A stretch of DNA of 64,000 bases, from the NCBI GenBank assembly GCA_963756525.1, contig CAVWNR010000006.1, positions 186,001-250,000 on the forward strand, read 5' to 3'. The stretch's first letter is position 1. Each line of letters opens with the position of its first letter. Source of the stretch: CAVWNR01 sp963756525. Lineage in GTDB: Bacteria > Actinomycetota > Actinomycetes > Mycobacteriales > Jatrophihabitantaceae. A model generated the notes under the pieces. The model saw nothing but the letters and a program-made list of their open reading frames with translations. It had not been told where the DNA came from and did no database searches. Made by a program: the position numbers and the translations under genes. Positions 43,544 through 52,303 of this stretch are shown here, piece after piece.

Positions 43544-44580
43544 CCCGCGGGGTGCGGACGCTTTCCCCGCGGCGCGCGCCCGCCGTACCGCGCCGGGCGC
43601 TGGTGCTCGGCGGCGGCGGGGTGCTCGGCTTTGCCTGGATCGTCGGTGCGCTCTCGGCGCTGGAGAGTGAGTCCGGCATCCACGCTCGCGATGTGGAGTT
43701 CGTCGTGGGCACTTCGGCCGGCTCGGTGGCGGCCGCGGTGCTGGCCTGCGGCGTGTCCGTGGACCAGATGCGCCGCCACCATCAGGGCGTTGCGGCGCCG
43801 AACGATCCGCCGATCGGCTACGACTACGACGTGGTCAGCCGCAGCGGGCGACCGCCGCGCCCGGGCCTTCGTCCGGGATCCCCGCGGCTGGTTCTCGAGG
43901 CGGTGCGCCACCCGCGTCGGAGCCAGGCGGTGGTCACTATCGCGGCGGTGCTGCCGACCGGGCGGGGGAGCCTGGCACCGGTCGCCGGGATGATCGACGG
44001 CATCACGGCGGCGAGCGGCTTCGTCCGCCGCTGGCCGCAGCGGCCCAGGCCGTGGGTCGTCGCCGTCGACTACCGCACCGGCCGGCGCGTGGTCTTCGGG
44101 CGCGATCACGCGGATGCGCACCGCGGGTCGGAGGTGTCGCTGACCGACGCGGTCGTGGCCTCATGCTCGATCCCGGCGTGGTACCCACCGGTGATCATCG
44201 GTGATCGTCCCTACATCGACGGCGGCACGGTATCCAACGCCTCCGTCGACCTGCTGGCCGGGGAGCCGCTCGACGAGGTCTACGTGCTGGCTCCCATGGC
44301 GTCGGTCGAAGCCGACCGACCGCGCTCGCCGATGACCCGGCTGGAGCGGGCGATCCGCCGTGGCATCACCCGGGGCATCCAGGCGGACATCGATCGGCTG
44401 CGCGCCGAAGGCAAGCGGGTGGTGCTGCTGACTCCCGGCCCCGCCGATCTCGCTGTCATGGGTGCGAACCTGATGAACTCCCGTCGGCGCACCGCCGTGC
44501 TCGAGGCCGCCGAGCGCAGCGTCGCGGCCCAGTTGCGGGCCGAACTCGGAGACGGTCAGCGCAGCGCGGGACCGGCGTGA
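43540..44580 (+). CDS. Patatin-like phospholipase
   Basis: 346 residues with the patatin Ser-Asp dyad: oxyanion loop GGGGVLG at 24-30, nucleophile elbow GTSAGS at 57-62 (Ser59) and DGG with Asp227 (PYIDGGTVSNAS). No signal peptide is evident, so it acts inside the cell or at the membrane as a lipid acyl hydrolase. The GTG overlaps the stop of the decayed WS/DGAT gene (GTGA), so it was probably once the second gene of a lipid-storage operon. Its own stop overlaps the next GTG in the same way. Confidence 0.92.
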   Translation: MTRGVRTLSPRRAPAVPRRALVLGGGGVLGFAWIVGALSALESESGIHARDVEFVVGTSAGSVAAAVLACGVSVDQMRRHHQGVAAPNDPPIGYDYDVVSRSGRPPRPGLRPGSPRLVLEAVRHPRRSQAVVTIAAVLPTGRGSLAPVAGMIDGITAASGFVRRWPQRPRPWVVAVDYRTGRRVVFGRDHADAHRGSEVSLTDAVVASCSIPAWYPPVIIGDRPYIDGGTVSNASVDLLAGEPLDEVYVLAPMASVEADRPRSPMTRLERAIRRGITRGIQADIDRLRAEGKRVVLLTPGPADLAVMGANLMNSRRRTAVLEAAERSVAAQLRAELGDGQRSAGPA

Positions 44581-45074
44581 GGGTCTACCTGCCGGCGACG
44601 AGCACCGTGCTGGCCCGGCTGGTGGCCACGGGCGAGGTGGGCCCGGCGCCGCTCACCGGCTTCGGCGTCACCCCGGGCCTGCGCGAGTGGTACCGCGACG
44701 ACGACCCGGAGGCGCTCGAGTACGCGGCGCTGCTCGAGGCCGGCCGCGCGTCGCTGCGGATGCTCGATGCCGACCCGAGTGCCGCGCGCCGCCGCGCCGT
44801 GCTCGCCGTCGACGTCCCCGAGGCGGTGGTGGCGGTACGCGACGACCTGGACCGCGGCGTGGTGCGGGTGGCTGAACCGGTGCCGCTGGCGGCAGTCGCC
44901 TCGGTGCACGTGGACGCGGCGGAGGCCGAGCCGGCGGTCGCCGCTGCGGCCGCCGCGATCGTCGAAGCCGACGTCGACGACGAGCGCGCCCAGGAGCTCG
45001 TCGACGACGCCGATGGGTTCGAGCTTGCCTGGTACGCCAGCCAGGAGATCGCGCCGCTGCTCGAGACGCTCTGA
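44577..45074 (+). CDS. DUF6912-family conserved actinobacterial protein
   Basis: 165 residues. MRVYLPATSTVLARLVATGE, GVTPGLREWYRDDDPEALEY, AAVASVHVDAAEAEPAVAAA and GFELAWYASQEIAPLL are the recognisable blocks of a small acidic protein found across actinobacteria; its function is unknown. The predicted fold is mixed alpha/beta with no catalytic motif. GTG overlaps the patatin stop by 4 nt. It is the last gene of that run; the 155-bp gap behind it holds a TTGACC at 45154 but no matching -10. Confidence 0.82.
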   Translation: MRVYLPATSTVLARLVATGEVGPAPLTGFGVTPGLREWYRDDDPEALEYAALLEAGRASLRMLDADPSAARRRAVLAVDVPEAVVAVRDDLDRGVVRVAEPVPLAAVASVHVDAAEAEPAVAAAAAAIVEADVDDERAQELVDDADGFELAWYASQEIAPLLETL

Positions 45075-45229
45075 CGCCGGCCGCCCGGGGGGCTACCTGG
45101 CGCCGGTCGCTTCGTCAACGGCGGCGACCCGGTGTAGACGTCGCCCCCTGATTGACCCTGTCGCGACGATCGGTGGCAACATCGATCTCGCGCACACTCA
45201 CGCCGCAGCAGCGCCGCTCGGAGGTTCCC

Positions 45230-46858
45230 ATGGACGCGATCACCCATCCGCCGGTCCCGGTCAACGAGCCGGCACACAGCTACGCACCGGGTAGCCCGGA
45301 ACGGGCGACGATCGAGTCCCGGCTCGACGAGCTGGCGACCTCCCCGGTCGAGCTCACGATCACGGTCGGTGGGGCGCAACGGATGGCCGGCGGCGAGCCG
45401 TTCACGGTCGTCGCGCCGCACCGGCATGCGCAAGTGCTCGGACGGGGCGGCCAAGCGACGCGCGAGGACGTCCAGGCGGCGGTCGACGCCGCGCTGGCAG
45501 CCGCGCCGGCCTGGCGGGAGCTGCCTTTCGACGAGCGGGCTGCGGTCTTCCTGCGTGCAGCAGACCTGCTGGCCGGACCGTGGCGCGACACGCTGAACGC
45601 CGCGACGATGCTCGGACAGTCCAAGACCGTGCAGCAGGCCGAGATCGACTCGGCGTGCGAGCTGATCGACTTCCTGCGATTCAACGTGCACTTCGCGCGC
45701 CAGATCCTGGAAAGCCAGCCGGAGAGCTCACCGGTGACCTGGAATCGCGCCGACTACCGGCCGCTCGAGGGCTTCGTCCTCGCGATCACTCCCTTCAATT
45801 TCACCGCCATTGCCGGCAATTTGCCGACGGCGCCGGCGCTGTTGGGCAACGTGGTGGTGTGGAAGCCGTCGCCGACCCAGCAGCTGGCCGCGCACCACAC
45901 CATGCGACTGCTGGAGGCGGCTGGCCTGCCTGCCGGGGTGGTCAACCTGGTCACCGGCGACGGCGCGGCCGTCAGTGAGGTGGCGGTCCCGCACCGGGAA
46001 CTGGCTGGCATCCACTTCACCGGTTCGACCAACACGTTCCAGCGTCTCTGGCAAACGGTCGGCGCCTCGATCTCGTCCTACGCGTCATATCCCCGGCTGG
46101 TCGGCGAGACCGGCGGGAAGGACTTCATCGTCGCGCACCCGTCGGCCGAGCCCGCGCCGCTGGTGACCGCCCTCGTGCGCGGTGCCTTCGAGTACCAGGG
46201 TCAGAAGTGTTCGGCCGCATCGCGCGCTTACCTACCCAGATCGCTATGGGACGCGGGGGTGCGCGACGAACTGGTCGCGGTGACCGAGTCGCTGGCCTAC
46301 GGCGACGTCACCGATTTCGCCAACTTCGGCGGTGCGGTGATCGACCGTCGCGCCTTCAACCGGCTCGCCGGCGTCCTCGATCGTCTGCACGGCGAGCCCT
46401 CGTCGAACGTCATCGCCGGTGGGAAGGCCGACGACAGTGAGGGCTTCTTCGTACGCCCGACGGTGGTCGAGACGTCAGACCCGGAGCAGGACGTCTTTCG
46501 CACCGAATACTTCGGCCCGATTCTTGCCGTGCACGTATACGACGACGCGGCGTGGGACTCGACTTTGACCCAGTTGGAGGCGGCCTCCGAGTACGGCCTC
46601 ACCGGCGCGGTGTTCGCGACCGATCGTGCGGTGATCGAGCATGCCTCACGCGAACTCCGCTACGCCGCCGGCAACTTCTACATCAACGACAAGCCGACCG
46701 GCGCCGTCGTCGGGCAGCAGCCCTTCGGTGGCGCTCGTGCGTCCGGCACGAACGACAAGGCCGGCTCGATCTGGAACCTCCTGCGCTGGCTGTCTCCCCG
46801 GTCGATCAAGGAGAACTTCGTGCCACCGACCGACCACAGGTATCCGCACATGGCGTGA
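45230..46858 (+). CDS. pruA: L-glutamate gamma-semialdehyde (1-pyrroline-5-carboxylate) dehydrogenase
   Basis: 542 residues of the PruA/RocA type that oxidises glutamate semialdehyde, formed from proline, to glutamate with NAD+. Catalytic Cys327 lies in GQKCSAASRAYLP and catalytic Glu293 in RLVGETGGKDF; ITPFNFTAIAGNLPTAPAL, NVVVWKPSPTQ and the C-terminal NDKPTGAVVGQQPFGGARAS are family-specific. Length equals the actinobacterial monofunctional enzyme. ATG is preceded by GGAGG at 45220-45224. Proline dehydrogenase, the usual neighbour, is not seen. It is convergent with eccC, with 22 bp between stops. Confidence 0.95.
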   Translation: MDAITHPPVPVNEPAHSYAPGSPERATIESRLDELATSPVELTITVGGAQRMAGGEPFTVVAPHRHAQVLGRGGQATREDVQAAVDAALAAAPAWRELPFDERAAVFLRAADLLAGPWRDTLNAATMLGQSKTVQQAEIDSACELIDFLRFNVHFARQILESQPESSPVTWNRADYRPLEGFVLAITPFNFTAIAGNLPTAPALLGNVVVWKPSPTQQLAAHHTMRLLEAAGLPAGVVNLVTGDGAAVSEVAVPHRELAGIHFTGSTNTFQRLWQTVGASISSYASYPRLVGETGGKDFIVAHPSAEPAPLVTALVRGAFEYQGQKCSAASRAYLPRSLWDAGVRDELVAVTESLAYGDVTDFANFGGAVIDRRAFNRLAGVLDRLHGEPSSNVIAGGKADDSEGFFVRPTVVETSDPEQDVFRTEYFGPILAVHVYDDAAWDSTLTQLEAASEYGLTGAVFATDRAVIEHASRELRYAAGNFYINDKPTGAVVGQQPFGGARASGTNDKAGSIWNLLRWLSPRSIKENFVPPTDHRYPHMA

Positions 46859-46880
46859 GCCGCGTGTTGCTGGCGCGGAC

Positions 46881-49271
46881 TCATGGCGTGGCCACCTGAA
46901 GCGGCAACACGCCCAAGTGATCGGTGAGCGGGGCGAGCTGCGGTTGGTCGGCGACGAGCAGACCGCGGCCGGGCGGCGCCTTCGCCCGGGTGCGCGGTAG
47001 CCGAACGCCGAGCAGGTCGCCGTCACCAGGATCCGGCTGCAACAACAGGCCGGTGCGGCTGCGCCGAACCTCGGCGGCTACTCCGCGGTAGGTCAATGCC
47101 AGATCTTCGCTGCGCGCAGCGACCACCGCAGCCAGGCCGGAGTGTGCCGAGCGAAGCAGATCGGCGAGCGCATCCCCGACCGTAGTGTCGAGGTAGGACT
47201 CGCTGTCGTCGACGAGGACGAGCAGCGGCCGGTCCGGGCGGGGCGGCACATCGTCGCGCGGCGCATCCGGACCGACCAAGGCGACACCCCGCGCGGCGGC
47301 GTCGGCGGCCAGCGGGGATCGGCGCGGCGCGGCCACCAGGACGTCGAGACCGTCGGTCGGCAGCTGGGCCAAGATCGCCCGCAGGACCGTGCTCCTTCCC
47401 GAGCGCGGCGGCCCGGCCACCAGCCAGCGCGCGTCGCCGGCGAACAGATCGACCACCACCGCGGTGGCCGCATCGCCGCCCGCGCCGAGCACGGTCCAAG
47501 GCGGCCGCGCCGGCTCGAGGTCGGCGAGCCGTACCCGTACCGGAAGCGGGCGGAGCGGCGGCGGGCCGCCAGCAGCTGGCGCGGCGAAACCCGCCGCGTC
47601 TGCTTGCGCATCGGTCGGCACGCACGGCGGAACGCTCGCCGCCGCGGCGATCGTGTTTACCGCCCGTTGCTGCGCCTCCGGCCCGGGATCGTTGCCGAGG
47701 ACTGCGAACTGGATCTCCGCGCCGTCGTCGACACGCACCCCGCGCCCCGGCGGCATGGTGTCGGGCAGCGCGCGTGGCGGCACGCCGGCCAGCGCGTAGT
47801 CGGCCCGGTCAGCAAGCCGTAGGACGAACCGACGTCCGATCGTCCCGGCGACGCGGGCGGCGAGTGCGCCACGATCGCCGGCCAGCAGGACGGTGAACCC
47901 GGCGGAGGCCGATTCGCGTAGCAGGTTGAGCAGGGCGTCGACACTGCGTCCGGCGTCGTAGTCGTCGGCGGCGGTGAGGAAACCTTCCCAGCCGTCGAGG
48001 AGGAGAACCACGTGGGGCAGCACGCCACCCCGGCTCCGCAGGGCCTCGATGGTGCTCGACCCGCTTTCGGCCAACAGGCGCTGACGGCGCTGCGCCGCGG
48101 TCGACAACCTGGCGAGCAACCGTGCCGCGGTCGTGAAGTCGTCGCCGCTGACGACCGCCCCGCAGTGTGGCAGTCCGGCCAGTCCACGCAGACTGCCCCC
48201 GGCGCAGTCGAGGGCGTACAGGTGCAGTTGAGCGGGGTCGAGTCGACTCGCCGCCGTCGCGGCGAAGGCACGCAGTACGCAGCTGCGCCCGGATCCCGGG
48301 CCGCCCGCGACGAGCGTCGGGCCGCCGAGCGCGAGGTCGATCAACAGCGTTTCCTGCTGCTGCGCAGCGGGCAAGTCGATCAGACCGATCGGGATCTGCT
48401 GAGGTTTAGCGCCGACGGCGGGTAGGTCGTCGACCGCGACGAGGCCGGGGAGCGGGGCGAGCCAGGGACTGGGCGGGCGGTCGATTCCCGCGCGCGCCGA
48501 CGCCTCGCGCAGTGCGTCCACGAGCAGCTGAAGATCGGTTTTTTCGGCCGGTTCGCCGTGGACGCCCACAGGCGTCCGGCCCCACTCGTCGAGCAGGGTG
48601 ACAGAAACCCCGCCTCCCGTCGGAGCCGGGCCGCTGACCCGCGCGGTCTGAACCTCGGTCAGTGCCGACCCGGCGCGAAGGAACGCCCGCCCGGGAACGT
48701 CTTTGTCGATGCCGGCCGCGTTGTCGGCTGTGATCACATCGGCCGATTCACCCGGATCGGTAACCCTCAGCGCGATCCGCACGGCGGTGTTGGCTCGAAT
48801 CTCAGGTGAGATGACCCCACTCGGCCGCTGGGTAGCAAGGACTAGATGAACCCCGAGAGACCGGCCGCGCTGGGCAAGGCCGATCAGTCCGGTGACGAAG
48901 TCGGGCAGTTCGTCCGCCAGAGCGGCGAACTCGTCGATGACCAGCACCAGGCGACCCAATGCAGCCGAGTGCTGCAGGGCCGACCGGCGGTAGGTGTCGA
49001 GGTCATTCGCACCGGCGCGTGCGAACAGCCGCTCCCGCCGCCGCAGTTCCGCGTCGAGGGATTCCAACGCTCGCCGGGTCAAATATGGATCCAGGTCGGT
49101 GACCAGTCCTACGGTGTGCGGCAGCCGGGCACAGTCGGCGAAGGCGGCCCCGCCCTTGTAGTCGACGAGGACGAACGAGAGCGCGCTGGGGTCGCTCCCG
49201 GCGGCAAGCCCGGCGACGAGCGACTGGAGCAACTCCGACTTGCCCGAGCCGGTGGTCCCGGCGACAAGCGC
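46881..49271 (-). CDS. eccC: EccC, C-terminal part with three FtsK/SpoIIIE ATPase domains (frameshifted from N-part)
   Basis: About 797 codons. ATPase 1 has a full Walker A (GTTGSGKSE) and Walker B (LVLVIDEFAAL); ATPase 2 reads GGPGSGRSC and ATPase 3 GPPRSGRST, both with Arg in place of the P-loop Lys, as expected for the regulatory domains of EccC, which bind but hardly turn over ATP and receive WXG100 substrates. EccC is the motor of type VII secretion. The frame is open upstream to 50264 but there is no family-like protein before 49271; homologous sequence continues in another frame. Without repair this half lacks a proper start and the membrane anchor. Confidence 0.85.
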   Translation of the reverse strand, partial: ALVAGTTGSGKSELLQSLVAGLAAGSDPSALSFVLVDYKGGAAFADCARLPHTVGLVTDLDPYLTRRALESLDAELRRRERLFARAGANDLDTYRRSALQHSAALGRLVLVIDEFAALADELPDFVTGLIGLAQRGRSLGVHLVLATQRPSGVISPEIRANTAVRIALRVTDPGESADVITADNAAGIDKDVPGRAFLRAGSALTEVQTARVSGPAPTGGGVSVTLLDEWGRTPVGVHGEPAEKTDLQLLVDALREASARAGIDRPPSPWLAPLPGLVAVDDLPAVGAKPQQIPIGLIDLPAAQQQETLLIDLALGGPTLVAGGPGSGRSCVLRAFAATAASRLDPAQLHLYALDCAGGSLRGLAGLPHCGAVVSGDDFTTAARLLARLSTAAQRRQRLLAESGSSTIEALRSRGGVLPHVVLLLDGWEGFLTAADDYDAGRSVDALLNLLRESASAGFTVLLAGDRGALAARVAGTIGRRFVLRLADRADYALAGVPPRALPDTMPPGRGVRVDDGAEIQFAVLGNDPGPEAQQRAVNTIAAAASVPPCVPTDAQADAAGFAAPAAGGPPPLRPLPVRVRLADLEPARPPWTVLGAGGDAATAVVVDLFAGDARWLVAGPPRSGRSTVLRAILAQLPTDGLDVLVAAPRRSPLAADAAARGVALVGPDAPRDDVPPRPDRPLLVLVDDSESYLDTTVGDALADLLRSAHSGLAAVVAARSEDLALTYRGVAAEVRRSRTGLLLQPDPGDGDLLGVRLPRTRAKAPPGRGLLVADQPQLAPLTDHLGVLPLQVATP

Positions 49272-51151
49272 GGACCGTCGCGGACGAGGTCGAGCACCAC
49301 CGAGCCATCGACGCCCATCCCGATCGGCACAGCCGTCCCCGTCCCGGACTGCCACCGCGCCAGGACGGCCGGCGGTGCCGGGTCGTCCAGGCCGATCAGC
49401 TCCAGCAGCCGGCAGGAGCCGGGTATTGCGCTCGCGGCATCCGCGCCGGCGTCGCGAAGCGGTGCTAGCGACCGCGCGACGCGCTCCGCCCACCGCGTGC
49501 TCACCCGGTCGGCGATCGCCTGCGACAGCTCGGTACCGCCGGCCAATCGGGTCGCGACCCGTGTGCCGGTCTCGCCGCGGACCGAAACGACGGCGGCACA
49601 CGCCGTGGGAAGGCGCCGTTCCTCCTCGTCGATGCAGATCGCGGTGACCCCTGCCGCCGGCCCGGCGGCGAGCACCCGTGCCAGCCCGGCTACGTCGGCA
49701 AGCTCGCCGCAGCTGTCCACGACCAGCACAGTCCAGCGCCCGGTCCACCCGCCGGGGTCGAGCTTTCGGTCGGCCAGCCGCTGCTCGACGAGCCGGGCCA
49801 GATCGGCGACCATCGCGTGGCGCTCGTCGCAGCGCGCGGCGACCCGCCCGCGCAGGTGCGGAAGCCACCGCGCCCATGTCCATGCCTGCCCGGCATCGTC
49901 GGAGACAAGGAGCGCGAGCTCCAGGTCGGCTGGCGAGTGCAGGGTCGCGAGCTGAGCGACGAGCCAGCGCGCCGTGCCCAGGGCGACACCGCGCGGCCCG
50001 GCGACTCCCAGCGCGCCCGGCCGAAGGCTCACGGTGACAGGAACGCAGTGCAGCATGCCTGCCGGCGCGATGTCGGACCCGCGGCGGGTGCGCACGGACG
50101 ACGGCACGTCGCCGAGCCCGAGCCGGATGTCGAGGAAGTCGGGATCCCGGCGACGGCGTTCCCATAGCCGGCAGTCGGGGATCGCCGCTGTGCGCAGGTT
50201 CGCGGCCGGGTCCGGGTGGGCGCGGCGGCGATAGCCCAGTTCCTGCTCCAGCAGGGCCGCACACTCTGCCGCGGCGGCGGCTGTTCGGGCGCGAAACGAC
50301 ACGGCGTCGCGGCGGCGGTCGCGGCGCCAGTGCAGCCGGTCGCCGGCAGCGGTGCCGATCATCAACACCGGCGACATCAGAGCGAACGCCAGGAACATCG
50401 CATTGTGCAGCACACCGGCCAGAACCGCGCCTGTCGCGGCAGGCAGAAGCGCTGCGAGCCAGTGGATCCGCTGCGGCCCACCGTGGGTTGTCCGGCTCGG
50501 TACGGCGATCTCGCGGACAGGCGGTGGCGCACCGAGCCTCGGCGGCCGGTTGACCAGCCGAGTCCCGTCCGGGCCCGCCCGTGCGGCGGCGGCCGGCTCG
50601 TCAGCGCCGGCGACGCAGAGCCGTGACTCGCCGATCTGCACCACCTGACCGGGCCGAATGCTGCTTCCGTCGGCGTCGACCTCGTGTCCTTCCACCCGGG
50701 TGCCGTTGGTGGAGTCGAGGTCGCGCAGCGTGATTCCGGCGTTCGTGACCGTGACGCTGGCGTGCACCCGGGATGCATCGGCGTCGGTCAGCACGAGGTC
50801 GCAGTCGCGCGCCCGGCCGATGGTTAGCACCCCGCGGGGCAACGCCACCACCGTGCCGGCGTCGGGGCCGCCGACCACGTGCACCCGGAAGACGGCGCCG
50901 GTCGCCAGGTCGCGTGCAGGCGCCTGGCCAAGTTGCAGTACCGCACCGTCACGAAGCCCGGGACCGCCGAGCAGCGCGGACTGTGGCAGCCGTCGGCCGT
51001 CGCTCCAGAACGCGACGTTGGTCCCTGTCGGGCCCGGCAGCGCGGCAGCAAGATCGTTGACGACGTCAGCGAGCGCGGTGCCTGCTGGCGCGTCAACCCG
51101 CACGTCGCGACCGAAGCCGTCCTCGTCGCGAACCGAGAACCGAAGTTGCAT
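49109..51151 (-). CDS. eccC: EccC, N-terminal part: FHA domains and membrane anchor (frameshifted)
   Basis: 680 codons from the ATG, of which about 627 are homologous. Residues 1-75 form a first FHA/ubiquitin-like domain, 83-180 a canonical FHA domain (IGRARDCDLVLTD, SRVHA, NGT), then two membrane helices (about 225-265, HWLAALLPAATGAVLAGVLH, MFLAFALMSPVLMIG) and the EccC stalk domain. FHA-bearing EccC is the EssC-like form seen in streptomycetes and Firmicutes. After VVLDLVRDGP (49272) the frame fails and reads a nonsense Ser/Arg/Pro tail to a stop at 49109. Restoring frame there would continue into ALVAGTTGSGKSE of the other half, giving about 1423 residues. Confidence 0.85.
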   Translation of the reverse strand: MQLRFSVRDEDGFGRDVRVDAPAGTALADVVNDLAAALPGPTGTNVAFWSDGRRLPQSALLGGPGLRDGAVLQLGQAPARDLATGAVFRVHVVGGPDAGTVVALPRGVLTIGRARDCDLVLTDADASRVHASVTVTNAGITLRDLDSTNGTRVEGHEVDADGSSIRPGQVVQIGESRLCVAGADEPAAAARAGPDGTRLVNRPPRLGAPPPVREIAVPSRTTHGGPQRIHWLAALLPAATGAVLAGVLHNAMFLAFALMSPVLMIGTAAGDRLHWRRDRRRDAVSFRARTAAAAAECAALLEQELGYRRRAHPDPAANLRTAAIPDCRLWERRRRDPDFLDIRLGLGDVPSSVRTRRGSDIAPAGMLHCVPVTVSLRPGALGVAGPRGVALGTARWLVAQLATLHSPADLELALLVSDDAGQAWTWARWLPHLRGRVAARCDERHAMVADLARLVEQRLADRKLDPGGWTGRWTVLVVDSCGELADVAGLARVLAAGPAAGVTAICIDEEERRLPTACAAVVSVRGETGTRVATRLAGGTELSQAIADRVSTRWAERVARSLAPLRDAGADAASAIPGSCRLLELIGLDDPAPPAVLARWQSGTGTAVPIGMGVDGSVVLDLVRDGPRLSPGPPARASRSCSSRSSPGLPPGATPARSRSSSSTTRAGPPSPTVPGCRTP

Positions 51152-51203
51152 GGGCCGCAGTGTGCCGACTCGGTACGACGCGATGCACCCGGCAGCGACG
51201 AGC

Positions 51204-51242
51204 CTGTGGATAACCGGTCCGTGCTGCACCGGTTATCCACAG
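51204..51242. promoter_or_regulatory. Two perfect DnaA boxes in inverted orientation
   Basis: CTGTGGATAACCGGT (51204-51218) and ACCGGTTATCCACAG (51228-51242) are a perfect 15-bp inverted repeat around a 9-bp spacer. Each arm holds TTATCCACA, the classic DnaA box. The site lies in the divergent region between eccC and the WXG100 gene, 53 bp from the eccC ATG and 110 bp from the WXG100 ATG, so it could serve as a DnaA-controlled operator or a titration site. Confidence 0.7.
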
Positions 51243-51351
51243 ATCGCGCACGCATCCTGCGGCGGCCCCGGCGGCCTGCGTAGCGTCTCGCGGCATCAAC
51301 CGATCTCGGCCTGTCCGCAGCCGGACGGCCCGGCAGAAGGGAAGTATCGCG

Positions 51352-51645
51352 ATGGGTATCGGGTTGAAGGTCACCCCTGACCAGCTTCAGGCGCTCGGCG
51401 GCAACGTCGCACGCACGTCCGCGGACGTGCGCGGCGCGCATCAGAACCTGAAGGGCCAGCTCGGCCCGCTGTTCGGCGCCGACTGGTCGGGCGCCGCGGC
51501 CACCCAGTTCAGCAGTCTCTATGAGCAGTTCGACCAGCACGCCAAGGGTCTCTCGGACGCCCTCGACGGGATCGGCCAGCTGCTCGGCCGGGCCGGCGCG
51601 ACCTACGCCGACGTCGAGCAGCAGATCGCTGCCTCGTTCCGCTGA
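51352..51645 (+). CDS. WXG100-family type VII secretion substrate (EsxA/B-like)
   Basis: 97 residues, the standard WXG100 length, with the WSG turn at 45-47 between two amphipathic helices (ALGGNVARTSADVRGAHQNL and FSSLYEQFDQHAKGLSDAL). Such proteins form helical hairpin dimers and are exported by EccC-driven ESX systems. A C-terminal YxxxD/E secretion signal fits YADVE near 87-91. ATG has GAAGGGAAG at a good distance. It is alone: no second WXG100 gene, EccB, EccD, EccE or mycosin is nearby, so it may homodimerise. It is transcribed away from eccC. Confidence 0.93.
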   Translation: MGIGLKVTPDQLQALGGNVARTSADVRGAHQNLKGQLGPLFGADWSGAAATQFSSLYEQFDQHAKGLSDALDGIGQLLGRAGATYADVEQQIAASFR

Positions 51646-51655
51646 TCCGACGCAA

Positions 51656-51671
51656 CTGCCGTTTGCGGCAG
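51656..51671. terminator. Short hairpin between convergent genes
   Basis: CTGCCG-TTTG-CGGCAG, a 6-bp stem 11 bp after the WXG100 stop and 35 bp before the NUDIX stop. It may act as terminator for either gene; the stem is short and no T-run follows. Confidence 0.4.
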
Positions 51672-51706
51672 ATTGTCAGCGTTAGCAGTTCGGCGGCGTG
51701 CCGGCG

Positions 51707-52111
51707 TCAGCTCGGCAACAGGTCCCACTCAGCGAGCGTGTCGAAGAGCTGGGGCACTAGGGGCAGCTTGTCGAGTTCAGCCCGGGTCACCCAGCGCGCG
51801 TCGGTGGCATCGTCTGCTGCCTTCAATTCACCGCCGCTGAGTTCGCAGAGGAAGTCGTGGATGACGTACACCGCCCCACCGGGTCCAGCGCGCTCGACCG
51901 CGCCCGCGAGGCGCGCTACTCGCACGGCGAGGCCGGTCTCCTCTGCGATCTCCCGCACGCAGGCAGCGTCCGCCGTCTCGCCTGCCTGGCACCGGCCGCC
52001 CGGCACCGACCACAAGCCAGGCGAGGGAGGGTGGCCCCGCTGGACCAACAGCAGCCGCCCGGCCTGGTCGAACACGATCCCGCCGGCGCACGGAACCCGA
52101 GGCGTCCCCAT
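51707..52111 (-). CDS. NUDIX hydrolase
   Basis: 134 residues. The NUDIX box Gx5Ex7REUxEExGU is complete (GRCQAGETADAACVREIAEE, then TGL), binding divalent metal for cleavage of a nucleoside diphosphate linked to another group. The strand VPCAGGIVFDQAGRLLLVQR and WSVPGG resemble MutT/ADP-ribose pyrophosphatase-like sanitation enzymes. ATG is used; a longer reading would add a low-complexity Arg/Ala region without support. It is convergent with the WXG100 gene and divergent from the PHP gene. Substrate unknown. Confidence 0.88.
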   Translation of the reverse strand: MGTPRVPCAGGIVFDQAGRLLLVQRGHPPSPGLWSVPGGRCQAGETADAACVREIAEETGLAVRVARLAGAVERAGPGGAVYVIHDFLCELSGGELKAADDATDARWVTRAELDKLPLVPQLFDTLAEWDLLPS

Positions 52112-52291
52112 CTGCACAGTCTCGCCCAGCCGCGGCGGGGCCCGGCCGCCGCCTGCCTCCCGGGTCGCAGAGGCGCTGGGCGGCGCAATCGCCGCACGGC
52201 ATGCTGACCTGGCGTTTGACCCGGGCGAAGATCGCGGTGCCGACCGGCCGGCGCTACGGTATCGCGCGGCACCGCGGTCGCGACGCGGCCG

Positions 52292-52297
52292 TAGTGT
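52292..52297 (+). promoter_or_regulatory. Candidate -10 (TAGTGT) for leaderless PHP gene
   Basis: TAGTGT, six bases, then GTG 52304. Fits the TANNNT-N6-start arrangement repeated in this window; no clear -35. Confidence 0.4.
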
Positions 52298-52303
52298 GGC
52301 GCG

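Noticed and set aside
49260..49290. Programmed ribosomal frameshift in eccC
   Set aside because: No slippery heptamer or pseudoknot-like structure is apparent and EccC proteins are not known to be recoded; mutation or sequencing error is simpler, though peptide data could reopen it.
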